Part shown: positions 50,701 to 61,869 of the stretch, in pieces
How positions within the stretch are numbered: position 1 is the first letter of the stretch
Layout of the letters: each line of letters begins with the position of its first letter
Assembly: GCA_033557835.1 (NCBI GenBank)
Contig: JAWQRO010000040.1
Location: 1 to 64,000, forward strand
DNA from: Helochares maculicollis
Taxonomy: Eukaryota > Arthropoda > Insecta > Coleoptera > Hydrophilidae
Length of the DNA: 64,000 nucleotides
Reading direction: 5' to 3'
Made by a program: the position numbers and the translations under genes
The notes under the pieces: generated by a model
What the model was told of the DNA's origin: nothing
Databases searched by the model: none
What the model saw: only the letters and a program-made list of their open reading frames with translations

Positions 50701-53700
50701 GGGTTGATTATATATTTTTACTATGGATGTAAAAATTGATTATATTAAAGATTCCCACAATGGTGAGTTTAGGAATACTATTTGTCTTAGTTAAAAAATA
50801 CACACAGTAAAGACGATACGTGAAAGAAATTTTATGAGCTTTGATAGAGAATAAATTTGTACTAGTCACAGCCGGCCTTACACTTACCCATTATTTACAG
50901 GTTCAGCTGGCACTAACCATTTAGGGAACTCTGCCCCAACAGGTCCAAACCCTGCTACTGGAGGAGCTGATAACGTGAGTGTGTCAAACCCATTTGACGA
51001 CGTATCTCCAAGCCCTCCACCAAGAGGTGGACCATTCCCGACCGCTCCTCATCCACCGTATCCAGGAAATAACCCGCCTAGACCTACTGGACAAGGCTAT
51101 AATGCACAAACGGGCTACAGTCAGTATCCAGGTCCTGGTCCAGGTGCTCCTCCTGATCAGTATTCTCCTTACCCTACAAATTCAGGGTATATGCCGACAA
51201 GACCTGTCTATCCGGGTTACACGGGTGATGCAAATGCTCCTCCAGCAAGTCCAAATAATTCACAGTGCGCTCCACCTCCTGGACAAGATCCTTACAATAG
51301 ATATGCAATGAGCACTACAGCACCCGGAGCGGGATACACCCCTACCAGGCCACCATACGCAGGTACCCAACCGGGTGCTACAGGACCTCCGGCGTCTTCT
51401 CAACCACCTAGTGGTCCATACTCTGCACAGCAAGATTATTATAGAGCTGATCAGGTATTTGATGGTGCTTTTAGTTTTGTTTTGGTTAAGATTTTGGGGG
51501 ATCACGTGCTTTCACATTAGTGATTTTAACTTTTGCATTCAAATTTTGCGAAGCGCAGTTTTCAATTGAAGCCGAGCGACTTTCAAAAGGGTTTTGTTCG
51601 CAACGTTCACATTTTTTTATAATGCCTCACATTGACATAAAATTTTAGGTTCCTTAAAGTTTTAATCAATAGGTGTATGATTTATTCAAAATATAGGTGA
51701 ACTATTGAGAATAACTTTAAAGTGCTACTTGAATGCTGGAATGACAGTCTTTACAATTAATAATTTGTTGATTCAATACTGCAATTTGCACAAAATGCTT
51801 TCAAAATTCATTTTCTTTGTAATAAGACAAATTGTCAGTAGAATCTCGGACAGTGCGTGTCAATGATTTATATTCTGTATAATAAAATAGAATATGTGAT
51901 GTGATAACAATGAGTAAAGTAATCTTCTAGTGCTACTAACGGTATGGTCTAGTTTGTATTTAAACGTTTTATCGTGTCTAGCGTCTAGTAAACTTCTAAC
52001 ATCCAAATATGTTGTGGCTGTGCCTCCCTGTGCCTGGCACAGCTAACAAAGAGTGAGGATTCGCCTCACCCTTCGCTTTTTAAGAATGTCGAGGTCCATC
52101 TTACATTTAGAAATAGCTCGCTGTTTTACTTAAATTACTTGTTGAAGTTGTTACGAGTTTGTCTCGCATTCGAAAGTTCACATCTCAACGAAAATAAAAT
52201 ACAAACTCGAGTAAACGTTAAGTTAAAGTTTAAAATCCTGCAATCCAAACACTGAAACACATGGATATCAAACAAAAGTTAAATATTTCATGTGCAGGAA
52301 ATTTCAATACAAAAAGACAATTTAAACTGTTCTAAAGAAATAATCAAAACTATCTTACTTAGAAGAGTGGCAATGGAATCTTGGATTGCTGAATTTTATA
52401 CAATTTAGTTTGCGGTTTGTTTCAAAATTGTTTAGTGATCTTTGTTACTATAATCTACCACCAAGGAATTTAATTGTTAATAAATATTAGATTAAAAATC
52501 GATCTCCTACTTACATAGCAACTTAAATTTGTGTCTATGCAGTACTTTACAAGTATAAAAATAACTGTCTCACTCCTGAAAACCCATTCAAACTACAACT
52601 CAAATAATTGTATAATTAAAAGTACAGTGCTTAAAGTGTTTTCTATAAAAATAAAGCTGTTAAGTTGATGTTCTTTTAATGCATTAAAAATCATTAGACA
52701 TTAGTTAATACAAGCTTTTCATATAATCATAACATCAGATGTGACATTTTTTCAATGCCTAACTTTTTATATAAAATACACTTTACGAATCATGTTAGGC
52801 CAATTGGGAAACTCGCAAACAGTTTTACCCTTATTACCTTTTTATCTTTTAATGTACACTTTACTTAGCAAAGCCTGTTGGATTTTATCTTCAATTTAGA
52901 GTTTGAAGTTAATAAGAATCTCAAAAGTTGATTTACAATGTCGGCTACCAAAACCAAACATTCATTTGTATTGTAACTGCTTGTCCAGTCGATTAAGAAC
53001 GTCGAGGCGCCCTTCACATTAAGCACCAGTCTACTTTTAGTAATAAGCAACACATGCTCAGATTTTCCCATTGTTTAAAAGTATCAGCATGCATTTTTAT
53101 ACATTAAACATGTATTACCGATATTTAAACATAATTCAGTTTACTGACTGTTAATTAAACGTCTAAACAACTTTGTTTCAAATATACACCACATCCAAAT
53201 ACAAAAAGACTGCTTCGTTTAATTCATCACGGCGGGCAAAGGGTGAGGCTTTGCTTCACCTCATTGCTAAGAGCGTCGAGGACTCCCTCCCGTTATGACA
53301 AACTGCACTATAATTTAAAGTACTTTGAATACTGATGACAGTTTCTCCATTAATCAACTGAATATCAACGAAAGTTTCAAATGGTATGTAGTAAGCCAAT
53401 AAAAACGAAAAAACATTTAGAATTGTATAAAATAGATGATAAAATTATTAATAATAATTCTTAAATTTTTTAATTAGATGTGATTTTGTTGTCAGTAAAA
53501 TACAAAAATGTATTTCTCCGGATATGGGAGGTTATTCAAATGTTTTCTTTGAATATATTTGGATCATGTTAGTGATATAGATCTAATACGAGATTGTTGT
53601 TACTTGCGTGTTGTTCATAAAGCGACATATTTCGTGTTCCCTCTGCATTTTTCTTCGTCGTCTTAGATCAATAACACTATAGTATATCATCCAAATGTCC

Positions 53701-56700
53701 TCGGGCAAGTTTTACTACTGGATGTTTACTCCAATTTGAAAAATAAGTATTGCCAACCGAAAGCATTGTTGATTTCAAAACTTCGCTAGTTGCAACGAAT
53801 GTAACAAATAAATACAACAATATGTTTCACAGTTTTGACAACTACATAGCAGTGCTGAAACACAAATAACTTGAGGTAATTTTAAAATGATTAACTTGTG
53901 TTTTTTTTTAAAAAATCTGGCACGCCTTGTAGAATCATTTTATATTTGCAAATGAAATATGAATCATTTTATATTTGCAAATTACAGTAGTAATTTTGGC
54001 TTAGAAGCTGTCTAATGTATGATGTAGTAACAGGGGCAAGCTATAAAAGGCCAGGGTAAAACAAGTTGGTTGTATTGATTTTTTAAGTAAAAGTACATTC
54101 AACAAGATAGCGATATTATGAAAACTACTTTGAGCTGAGTTGATGGGAGATATGAGGAGTTTGCAACTATCTTCAGGCAAGTTAGCTGTGTAAATTGTTA
54201 ATTCGTTAAAATTTTGTGTGCTCCTTAAAGAGTTTTAAAAACTACCAGGTATGAAATTTAGATTTGGAGTAACCACTGATGGAACTTGGCTCATATAGGT
54301 CCAAAATGATTCTTAATATATAAATTGTTTAATTTGATCAAATGCCATCAATATAAATATAAGACAAATTGATTATATCGTCACAAAAAAAATGCAAGTC
54401 TTCGAAGTTAAAGAGTAGACTATATGGTTTTGTGATAATAATTATCTCAGTTAAAATTAAGTTGCTGGAAAAGACTCGGCACTGGTTGTATTTGCGTAGC
54501 ATATTGGCATTAGCTTCTTTCAAGGTGATCTTATAATCATTATCATATAATATAATGCTACGAAGTTAGGGGTTCATTGTTGAAAACAAGGAAGAAAATG
54601 CCCCCAAATCTATTTATATCTAAACACTATTTTATTAGTTCGTTTATGTACACAGATATATTTACAAGTTAAATATCCTTAAAAAGAACTGACTAAATTA
54701 CTGTAAGCGAGCTTTATTCTGAAAATCGGACGTATGATCAGTTAACAATCTGATTGTTGTGTGCATCGTTTATAGGTAAAATTGAGTAGACACCCGCAGA
54801 ATGGGTGAAACAAGGGTGCATAATATTTTAATAAAAATAATGCATAGTTTGTCCGGAACTTGTTTCAACTCTGATATTCTACTGGCTGCATGTTAATTCC
54901 TACTAATGTCATTTACATTATTAGAAAAGTATGAATATATCAACAATCAATAGAGCTTCACTTCCGCGTGGCAGTTTTGTGTTCTACATGTATGTACATG
55001 AGAATGTTAAGTGGACACATTCTGGATTTTTCTGCGAATACTGAAACAAAATTATGCATTATGGAATATTTCATATATATGCAGCTATTTTTCTTAAGCG
55101 AGCAAATCCTAACTAAGTGAAACTTATTTCGTTGTTATTATACTTCTATTTAAGAAGCTTAAGCAAAACAAATTCAAGAATCTAATGACATTTTTAATAT
55201 TTCGATACAAACTAGATACATACACAACTGGATTCGATAGTTACTAATGAGTCGTAGAGGCACAAGCTTATCTTAAGAATCCATATTTCACATCATCAAT
55301 AACATTTCCCGGTTTTTTAATTCTGTGTTACTAGATGTGATGATTTCTCGCCGTTCATTAATTTCTTCTATATTAGACATGTTATTCTCCTCTTATCTGT
55401 TTGAGTGTCATGCACCGCAATCGTATTGTTCGCCAACTGTCGTGAACTGTTTGGACGAGACCATAAATTCGTAACGCGCTGGGTTTCTAATGTATCTCCT
55501 CGCGAGTCTGTCGGAGGTTCCACTTGTAACTACAAATTTTCGTTCAAATAATCATAAATAACCTGTATAATTAGCAATCTTTCTTTAACACATCGAGTCC
55601 CAAGGTTTATTTGTTACAACATTTAAAAAAAATTATATTTTATTTATGATAGATAAAAAACAATATTATTAATGATCGTAACCACGTACAAAAAACTTCC
55701 AACACAAATATTTCGCAAACTTTTAAGTGCTCAGTACACCGTCCTTGATGTGACAGATGACAGATGCGCTGGGGCACATATTTCGATGAAAACAAAAGCA
55801 GCACGTTTTAAAAACCCTTAGCCAAAACGGTTCAAATCGTGCAGTTTTCTTATAATTGTTTTGTTCCGTTTTTGTTTTCTACAGAATTTGAGTAGACAAA
55901 GTAAAAGCGAACTAAACCAATATCTATTTTCATTAAGGGGGCTTCCTTCATGTAAAACAATTCGTTAACAACATTGGGTTACTTCTTAAAGTCAGATGGT
56001 TTTGTTTTTAGTCCTAAATTTCAAAGTTTACGCTCAGTGAAGTGAACTTAGTATTTATTTACTAACATATCTTCGCTTACAAACGGACCCTGAGTAGGCG
56101 AAGTAAAATTGTCTATGTTTTTGCGTTTATTTTATGAAAATATAATTCCTCGGCTGCTATTGCATTTATAGTTTTTATAGCTTGTACCAACTGACAATTT
56201 GATATATTTTTTCTAATCATTTTTATTGTTACTAGCCCTAACTGTCATACAGTTTTATTCTTTTATTTCTAATAATTAGTTAAACACTTTTATTGCTCAA
56301 ACTAGACTCGCCAAATGCTCAGTCCGATGGTTTAATTTTTCACAAAATTTACTACATATTCTTTGATTAACCTTTTTAGATAGCAAAAAATCGACAAGCA
56401 TACCAAAACACCTAATCGTCATATCTGCCAAAAACAAACTTAGCGATATGCAAAATGGCTCATATTGTCAGTGTTTGTTCCAACAGCAACAAAAAAAGAA
56501 TAAAAATCTAATATATGTAGTGCGTGAAATTTTAATCACATTATTAAAATGAAGTCTAGTATTCAGAACTACAAAATCAAACCACCATTAGGTGTAATTT
56601 AAAACTCAATGTTTGCAAGGGCTTTGAGATGTAATCTTCAAGTGTTGCATTAGCAAGAGCTGAACCCCCCCCCCTGCAACGTGCAGGTGAAGTCTGGTCT

Positions 56701-59700
56701 CTGGCTCCTCTGTGAATCTTTTTGCCTCTTCGTCGACCTTCGGGATGTGCATGTTTTCACTTTTGTAGAATCAGGTTGCATTCACAGCACACATCAGCAC
56801 TTTATTATAAAATTTTTCAAAGTCAAAGTGTAGCGATTTGGCTTCATTCAATCTGATTTACCACTTTCCCACCCACTAATGTATTTTATTGCAAGATTCT
56901 TGTTTTTAGATTCTAAATAATCATTTCCGACGATTAGGAAACTGCTGAGCACATTTGAACTAGGTCCATCGGCGAGTGTTAATTTCAAAATCCGAACTGA
57001 TGTTTTGGCATGAACTATATTTTCAAGACTAGTTTATGTGAAAAAATTTGAAAATTGAGAAGGTCAACTGGCACTTCTGGTAAAAAAATTGGCACTTGTT
57101 TATGATTTTGCTCCGATGGTATTGCCTCTAGATTTTCCCGAAGGGTAGAACATTTACTTTTAAAGCATACTGTTCGTATCCTCTTACTATATCCATTAAA
57201 CAGAGTGAACGTCAACATCAACCTTTAACTCTATAATAAAACTACTTACGCTATGCAGTATCAGGGCCAATATGCAACAAATCTGTATGCTATTTTTGTT
57301 TACGATAATGTCAAGTGATGGCTTTGTTCAGATTTTTAAACAATAAGTTCTGTCTATTACGCTGGCTTCAAGAGGCGCAACTTTGTCATAGATTTATGAT
57401 GAAATGCATGTAAAAATGATGCACGGCGACAGATTACAACACATTTGCTTGTGGCTACGTTTGTTGCACCCCAATAAGTGCAATCTAAACATCATAATTT
57501 TGTATTATTTCTTATCTTCACTTTATGAATGCCCTCCTTATAGAATTATCCTAACCTACAGCCTGGAACTACAACAGCATCAGCAGGCTACCCAGGAGGC
57601 CCTCCGCCCAGCAAAAACATGCCACCTCCAGCCGCAAATGTACCAAGGCGGCATCCTGACTTCGCCAAGGAACAACAATCTTACCCACAATATGGGCAGC
57701 AACGACCACAAATGTATGGTAAGTATCTACCAAGTGCTCACTCCTTCCCCACCACAATCAAATGAATCCAAGTTTTGATCTTAAAACAACTGAATTGTCA
57801 TGATTTTGTTGAAGGTGGATGGCCAAACAACAATCAGTATGGTGGTCAATATCGTGGGCCCGGAGCTCCTCCTCCACAGGCAAACCAACAGTGGAACCAA
57901 GGTGCTAGACCCAGTGGTCAATGGGAAAGATATCCGGGCGGTACTCAAGGCTACCAGCCCCCCCAGAGCGGACAGCAACAGTGGTCTCCTATGCCAACTC
58001 CTGGTGTGGGACAGAATCCTCCTCTGCGACCTCCCATGGGACCGCGTCCGGGAAAACCGTTCAACATGTTACCACCAACTAGCAGCAAAACTTCTCAGCC
58101 GCCACCTCCTCAAACTGGATCATACCCGCAAGGGCAGCTGCCAAAGAGAGAAATCACCTTCCCTCCTGATAGCGTAGAAGCAACTCTACCTGTTTTGTAC
58201 CGCAGGAAGCGCATGTGCCGAGCAGACTTAGGTCAAGTTGATGCTTGGAGGATAATAATGAGTTTGCGATCTGGATTATTAGCCGAAAGTTGTTATGCTC
58301 TGGATGTACTCAACGTTTTATTATTTGACGATACTTCTGTAGCATATTTTGGATTAAACCAATGGCCAGGCCTACTAGACCTTTTATTAGAGCACTTCTT
58401 GAAAAGTTTAGCTGATATGTTTGATGAACCATTTTCGGACGATAAAGACGAATCCGAAGTTGATTTGGGCGGTGTAACATCTCCTGTGGATCCGGAATCG
58501 AAATCTGTTTTGCTTTCTAAAACGACGAACTTCTCGCTCGTGTCTAGGAAAGGAATTCCTGTTAAATTTTCCGAGAGAAACGATGACATATTCGTGAAAG
58601 ATCACATGAAAGAATGGGATACAAGAGGAGACGCTGCTGGTATTAATGTGATGGATGAAATCGTGATGGATCCGTGGTATATTCAAGCAAATTATATTTT
58701 ACCTACGTTTCAAGCGGAATTTGGCCGAATCCCTTTCAACATGAGGCTGAAGGATAAAGAAAAAAACCCACCTCTGAAAGAGCCGGAGCCCCACAGGACG
58801 CCGCCACCTGAAGAGGTGCGGTCTGCTAACGCTAAATGCAGTGACAAAAAACGTAGGACAAAAACTTTAAGTGATGTGATATCTCGAATTTCAAAGGATT
58901 CAATGGAAGGTAATGATGTGCTCGCCTTAGAGATCAAAAAGAAAGTGAAGACTGAAACAAGTGAAAAACTGAACTGTGAAGAACAGACCAGTGTAGATCT
59001 GAATAATAGTGTAAATGGTGAATGTAGTGCGAGTAGTAGTATCCGAGATCCCGCAAAAACATTGAAAAGGCGGCGCATGTCGGATTACGAGGACGAGGCT
59101 TATACTCGGGACGAGGCGAGTTTAGTTCTGCTGACCGAGTCGCATAACTGCATCGGAAAGCGTTGTGTGTGCATATCTAATATTTTGCGCAGTCTGACCT
59201 TCATACCGGGCAACGAGGCCGAGTTCGCTAAGAGCTCTTCGTTTTTGGGACTTGTAGGAAAATTACTTCTGTTACATCATGATCATCCATTACGAATGCA
59301 GAAAACTCACAATTATGATCGTGAGGTATGTGATGTATGTATTGAATTTTTTTATTTCTCATATTCCTGTATGTATGCGTAAAACATCTAACTTGCCATA
59401 TTGCTGCGATTTTGTAACATTGTCATTTAATTATTCAATTGGGCTTTGATATGCTTTAGCTTTTTGTTGTTCGAGTTTTATTTTATTTACTGGTTATATT
59501 TTATGAAGTACGAGGACTAAAAGCAGTGTGTTAGCTGAAGTAGATCAAAAAGTAAATGTAGGTAAAAGTGCAGGAAATCAATAATAAGCAACAACTGCAT
59601 TGAAATATTCGGTAGACATTTCTTTCACATAAGTTAAATGTTCGTTTACCAAATTCAGATATTTAGGGTATCATTACTTGTATCTATTTCGCGTTACTGT

Positions 59701-61869
59701 ATTTAAGCCTAAAAGAATGGTCATATTTACAATTTGAAATGACGTAAATAGATAATTTTTGTAGAAATTTTTAAGGTAAATTACAAAATTAATATTGGGA
59801 ATAAATATGATTTGAAGAAAATTTAAATTAATTAAAAGTTTACAATTGTCAATAGCTTGCTGAGTACAGACAATGAATTACCAACCAATAGAAAGTTAAA
59901 GAAACCAAATTATGGTATACAAAAAGGAAAAGCTGTTTTTTATACAAGTATTTTATTTTAATCTACTTTATATAAACTTAGATTTGTTCTCTTAATATGG
60001 GTTTCACTCTTGAATCTTTTTGTTTAAATTTTTTACCGTCTTTAAATATACAAAGAATGGTTGCTTTTAAAATTTCTACTACTAACGATAAACTGTGGAT
60101 TGTTCTGTGAAGATAATGCTGAATCTTAGTTGATTTATCTGAGTGATGTTTACATTTTCGACAATATTTCCGTTTTGTTTAGCTAAGACATTGGCACCAA
60201 ATTCCTTTATTATATAGTTCTTTGTCAAATGCACAACACTGTTGAGTGACGTCAAATTTGGCAGCAACATTGTTATTAGCTCCAACACTTAATTTGTTTC
60301 CAAATTTTCGTAATAGTAAAATTAATAAATTGAGTATTGCTGTCAGTTGTTTAGTTTTCCGGTCTCTTATACATGCAGCAATAGTTTCTTTAACTATACC
60401 TTCTATATTTTAGTCATAACAATTTCCTTCTTTTTGAAACTTATTTTACATGAAGGAACGTTACCTGTCATTTTTTTGGCACAGCCACCTATTCAGTTAT
60501 AAAGAATGAATTGGTGTTACCAACATAAAATAGTTAAAAGACATAAACCCCATTAAAGTTCACTAATCAAAAACAATTTAAGAATTGTATGCCATACTTT
60601 GTAACTGAGAGAATAGGTAATATTCCACTCTACAAAGTTTTAAAATAACTATGGAATCTCCGATAATATTTCAATGATCGTTCATAGCTATGAAAGTGTT
60701 AGGAAAGATTAATTTATCCCTGAAACAATACCATTAACTGAGAAAAACAAATCAATAATGGAAGACTTACTTAATAAGCCCTCTAAGTTTTTCTGCTTCT
60801 TAATTTGAATTACATGTTAATTTTCATAAGGGAAATTATATATTTATTAGATATAACAATTGCAAGATGAACCCGTCAGCTTGTCATTAAACGATTGATT
60901 TTTTAATTTAAACGTAAGGAGTCTAGGGAAGTAAAATGAGACTGTTGTTCGAAGCAGTCGGTTATTCAATTTATTTGGAACTCAGAAGTAAACGATCAAC
61001 TATTTCTTTTTCTATTTTTGACGCCGGCTGGCAATTTCTGAATGTGGTCGAATGAAGCCTGTCCGTCAGATGAGAAAATTTAACAGTGTGTTGCTCTTTT
61101 GTTTCAGGAGGATGCGGATTCGTGCAGCAGCTTACAGGGTGAAAATGAATGGTGGTGGGATTTCTTACTGCAAATCCGTGAGAACATGCTCGTGTCAATA
61201 GCAAACATCGCTGGTCAAATAGATTTAGATCAATACCCGGAGCAAGTAGCGAGACCTTTACTGGACGGCTTACTTCATTGGGCCATTTGCCCTTCAGCGC
61301 AAGGTCAAGATCCTTTCCCTTCAGCAGGACCTTCTTCGTTGTTATCACCGCAACGCTTAGCTCTAGAGGCCCTTTGTAAATTATGTGTAACTAATAACAA
61401 TGTGGACCTTGTAATAGCCACGCCACCGTATTCTAGGCTAGAAAGGTTATGTGCAGTGCTCACGAAACACCTGTGCAGGTCAGAAGATCAAGTTCTTAGG
61501 GAGTTCTCCATAAATCTGTTGCATTACATGGCAGCTGCGGATTCTGCTATGGCTCGTATCGTTGCCACGCAACAACCGTGCGTGTCATTGTTAGTTGCAT
61601 TTATCGAGCAGGCGGAACAAAGTGCTCTTGGAGTGGCTAACCAACATGGTATAGGTGCTTTGCGCGACAACCCCGACTCTATGGGTACAAGTTTGGACAT
61701 GCTAAGGAGAGCAGCTTCTACTCTGGTGTTTTTAGCCGAGCATCCCGACAACAGGGCTCTACTTGTACAACAAGAGTCTCGCTTACTTGCCCTCGTGATG
61801 AGTCAAATATTAGATCAACAGGTGGCGCTATTGTTATCCAAAGTACTGTACAAGATATCCCACAGCTAA
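38577..61869 (+). CDS. osa: Osa (ARID1/BAF250), SWI/SNF BAP-complex subunit; 10 coding exons, 5' end missing
   Basis: Joined exons: 38577-38706, 42094-42993, 45253-45434, 49466-49510, 49661-49849, 49934-50312, 50901-51454, 57562-57718, 57815-59325, 61108-61869. They give 1,602 codons plus TAA, and all phases agree. Counting from the exon at 38577: residues 1-419 are Pro/Ser/Gly/Gln-rich; the ARID lies at about 420-520; 521-955 is again Pro/Gly/Gln-rich; the BAF250_C/Osa domain covers about 956-1600. Basic clusters KKRR (1190-1193) and KRRR (1263-1266) are candidate nuclear signals; LLDLL (1032-1036) is an LxxLL motif. Known of the family: a nuclear trithorax-group protein that binds AT-rich DNA with low specificity and defines the BAP form of the Brahma remodeller. 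Odd points: the N-terminal exon is not in the window, and the C-terminus stops shortly after the BAF250_C domain, without the Gln/Ala-rich tail of fly Osa. Confidence 0.97.
38707..42093. other. osa: osa intron, 3.4 kb
   Basis: Nothing coding is supported apart from the tandem array at 40740-41130. A plus-strand frame at 41363-41725 contains DGLRQGSPVS, reminiscent of a reverse transcriptase palm motif but too short to call. Confidence 0.5.
40740..41130 (+). repeat. Tandem array, 18-bp unit, about 20 degenerate copies
   Basis: The unit is ggctactcttcggataaa. It is best preserved at 40860-41035, where spacing stays at 18 bp. On the minus strand the array reads as a six-residue repeat, SSLYPK, in a 67-codon frame (41032-40829). 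The frame is a by-product of the unit being a multiple of three. Weaker copies (cttcatataaaggaaact) extend left to about 40650 and right to about 41130. Confidence 0.88.
42094..42993 (+). CDS. osa: osa exon, Pro/Ser/Gly/Gln-rich N-terminal region
   Basis: A 900-nt exon; acceptor ttttttgttttcag, donor GTAAGT at 42994. It completes the split Gly codon and continues QQNIPMPPRPSSGQSDGSG. It has short conserved islands in low-complexity sequence: RPHYLKQHLHNKMGFGN (fly RPLNYLKQHLQHKGGYG), then MGPPSSMGPPNMPP, and at the end VTSVVTTGPDGAP...SQQSTLSNASA, which is nearly identical in fly Osa. These islands fix the frame and identity. The region is presumably disordered. A frame that runs on past 42993 through the donor is not part of the mature message. 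Confidence 0.96.
42994..45252. other. osa: osa intron, 2.3 kb
   Basis: No gene or repeat recognised. Acceptor atttctctacgtag. Confidence 0.6.
45253..45434 (+). CDS. osa: osa exon, SGEDPQCTTPKSRKND segment
   Basis: 182 nt; phase 1 in, phase 0 out; donor GTAAGT at 45435. It encodes SGEDPQCTTPKSRKNDMGHY, a Ser/Pro-rich stretch, and EEFGEISSPSWPRTPASP. Both ends are strongly conserved with fly Osa (SGEDPQCTTPKSRKNDP and SSPPNWPRPAGSP), so the boundaries are well supported. Confidence 0.95.
45435..49465. other. osa: osa intron, 4.0 kb; small 16-bp array
   Basis: 48519-48565 has short direct repeats (agtgacgaaaatgcag, agtgacatatatacaa, agtgacagacaattt). No other feature supported. Acceptor cgctgttattacag. 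Confidence 0.55.
49466..49510 (+). CDS. osa: osa 45-nt micro-exon just before the ARID
   Basis: Encodes 15 residues, VFNSHVPPPDSYRSK, matching fly VFNHVPVPQEPFRS at the same place. Phase 0 at both ends, so skipping it would keep the frame. The donor is unusual (AAG then GTTTCT), far from GTAAGT, and the intron reads to a stop within three codons, so the exon must end here. The weak donor suggests regulated inclusion. Confidence 0.85.
49661..49849 (+). CDS. osa: osa exon, first two thirds of the ARID domain
   Basis: 63 codons, phase 0 both ends; acceptor gattgaatgttccag, donor GTGAGC. It encodes TDSLSKLYEMDDSPERRAWL, then LLAFMEERRTPITTCPTISK and LDLFRLYVYVKERGGFME. These are helices 1-4 of the ARID with the hallmark EERRTPI...P and VKERGG motifs. 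It is nearly identical to fly Osa and vertebrate ARID1. The domain binds DNA in the minor and major groove, with little sequence preference in ARID1 proteins. Confidence 0.98.
49934..50312 (+). CDS. osa: osa exon, end of ARID and adjoining Ser/Pro-rich linker
   Basis: Acceptor caaatttttgtag after an 84-nt intron; donor GTAAGT at 50313; leaves one base of a split Gly codon. It starts VTKNKTWKDIAGMLGIGASS, then SAAYTLRKHYTKNLLAYECQ, completing the ARID. IDPQPIINQVEASSKKKGAK and ASVPSPGSSNSQDSFPTPGS follow, both with close fly counterparts (IDPLPIIQQVEAGSKKK; SSNSQDSFP). Confidence 0.97.
50313..50900. other. osa: osa intron, 588 nt
   Basis: No feature recognised; acceptor ttacccattatttacag. Confidence 0.7.
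50901..51454 (+). CDS. osa: osa exon, Pro/Gly/Tyr-rich region with an internal in-frame donor
   Basis: 554 nt, phase 1 in, phase 0 out; donor GTATTT at 51455. It encodes a Gly/Pro-rich start, then DNVSVSNPFDDVSPSPPP (fly DNISVSNPFEDP), a long Pro/Gly/Tyr/Gln run and QQDYYRADQ (fly QQDYYQPPPDQ). Inside it, AAC then GTGAGT at 50975 is a good donor consensus. Splicing from 50974 would also end in phase 0 and join the next exon in frame, removing 160 codons. Confidence 0.93.
51455..57561. other. osa: osa intron, 6.1 kb
   Basis: No exon seen. It holds three degenerate copies of another repeat (about 52035-52105, 52985-53020, 53229-53295) sharing aagaaYgtcgagg and, in two of them, a GTGAGG...CCTCAC-type self-complementary core. 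A 29-bp direct duplication lies at 53932-53982, and a C12 run lies near 56665. The last bases, ttatcctaacctacag, form a reasonable acceptor. Confidence 0.5.
57562..57718 (+). CDS. osa: osa exon, RRHPDF segment
   Basis: 157 nt, phase 0 in, phase 1 out, donor GTAAGT at 57719. It encodes GYPGGPPPSKNMPPPAANVP, then RRHPDFAKEQQSYPQYG and QQRPQMYG, matching fly PRRHPDFIKDSQPYPGYNAR and PQIYG. The island lies in Pro/Gln-rich sequence and identifies the exon despite its short length. Confidence 0.94.
57815..59325 (+). CDS. osa: osa exon, Gln/Pro-rich stretch and first half of the BAF250_C domain
   Basis: 1,511 nt after a 96-nt intron; phase 1 in, phase 0 out; donor GTATGT at 59326. It opens with a Gln/Pro/Gly-rich stretch (about 100 residues), then KREITFPPDSVEATLPVLYR, RKRMCRADLGQVDAWRI, and ALDVLNVLLFDDTSVAYFGL, the start of the BAF250_C/Osa domain. 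An acidic stretch (DKDESEVDLGG) is much shorter than the matching insert in fly Osa. A charged, poorly conserved linker with KKRR and KRRR follows, then DYEDEAYTRDEASLVLLTES and RSLTFIPGNEAEFAKSSSFL. The domain is thought to fold as helical repeats that contact the remodeller core. Confidence 0.97.
59326..61107. other. osa: osa intron, 1.8 kb
   Basis: AT-rich, no feature recognised; acceptor tgctcttttgtttcag. Confidence 0.6.
61108..61869 (+). CDS. osa: osa last coding exon, second half of the BAF250_C domain and stop
   Basis: 254 codons including TAA at 61867-61869. It continues EDADSCSSLQGENEWWWDFL, IRENMLVSIANIAGQIDL, RPLLDGLLHWAICPSAQGQD, LSPQRLALEALCKLCVTNNN, DLVIATPPYSRLERLCAVLT and ANQHGIGALRDNPDSMGTSL, the most conserved part of the family. 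It ends LLSKVLYKISHS, where fly Osa continues with roughly 130 further Gln/Ala/Ser-rich residues. The short end may be native to this lineage, or an alternative last exon may exist beyond; nothing downstream supports the latter. Confidence 0.97.
   Translation, partial: EDADSCSSLQGENEWWWDFLLQIRENMLVSIANIAGQIDLDQYPEQVARPLLDGLLHWAICPSAQGQDPFPSAGPSSLLSPQRLALEALCKLCVTNNNVDLVIATPPYSRLERLCAVLTKHLCRSEDQVLREFSINLLHYMAAADSAMARIVATQQPCVSLLVAFIEQAEQSALGVANQHGIGALRDNPDSMGTSLDMLRRAASTLVFLAEHPDNRALLVQQESRLLALVMSQILDQQVALLLSKVLYKISHS

Noticed and set aside
59326..59382. Extension of the 1,511-nt exon to the stop at 59382
   Set aside because: The GTATGT donor at 59326 and the conserved continuation at 61108 show it is intron.
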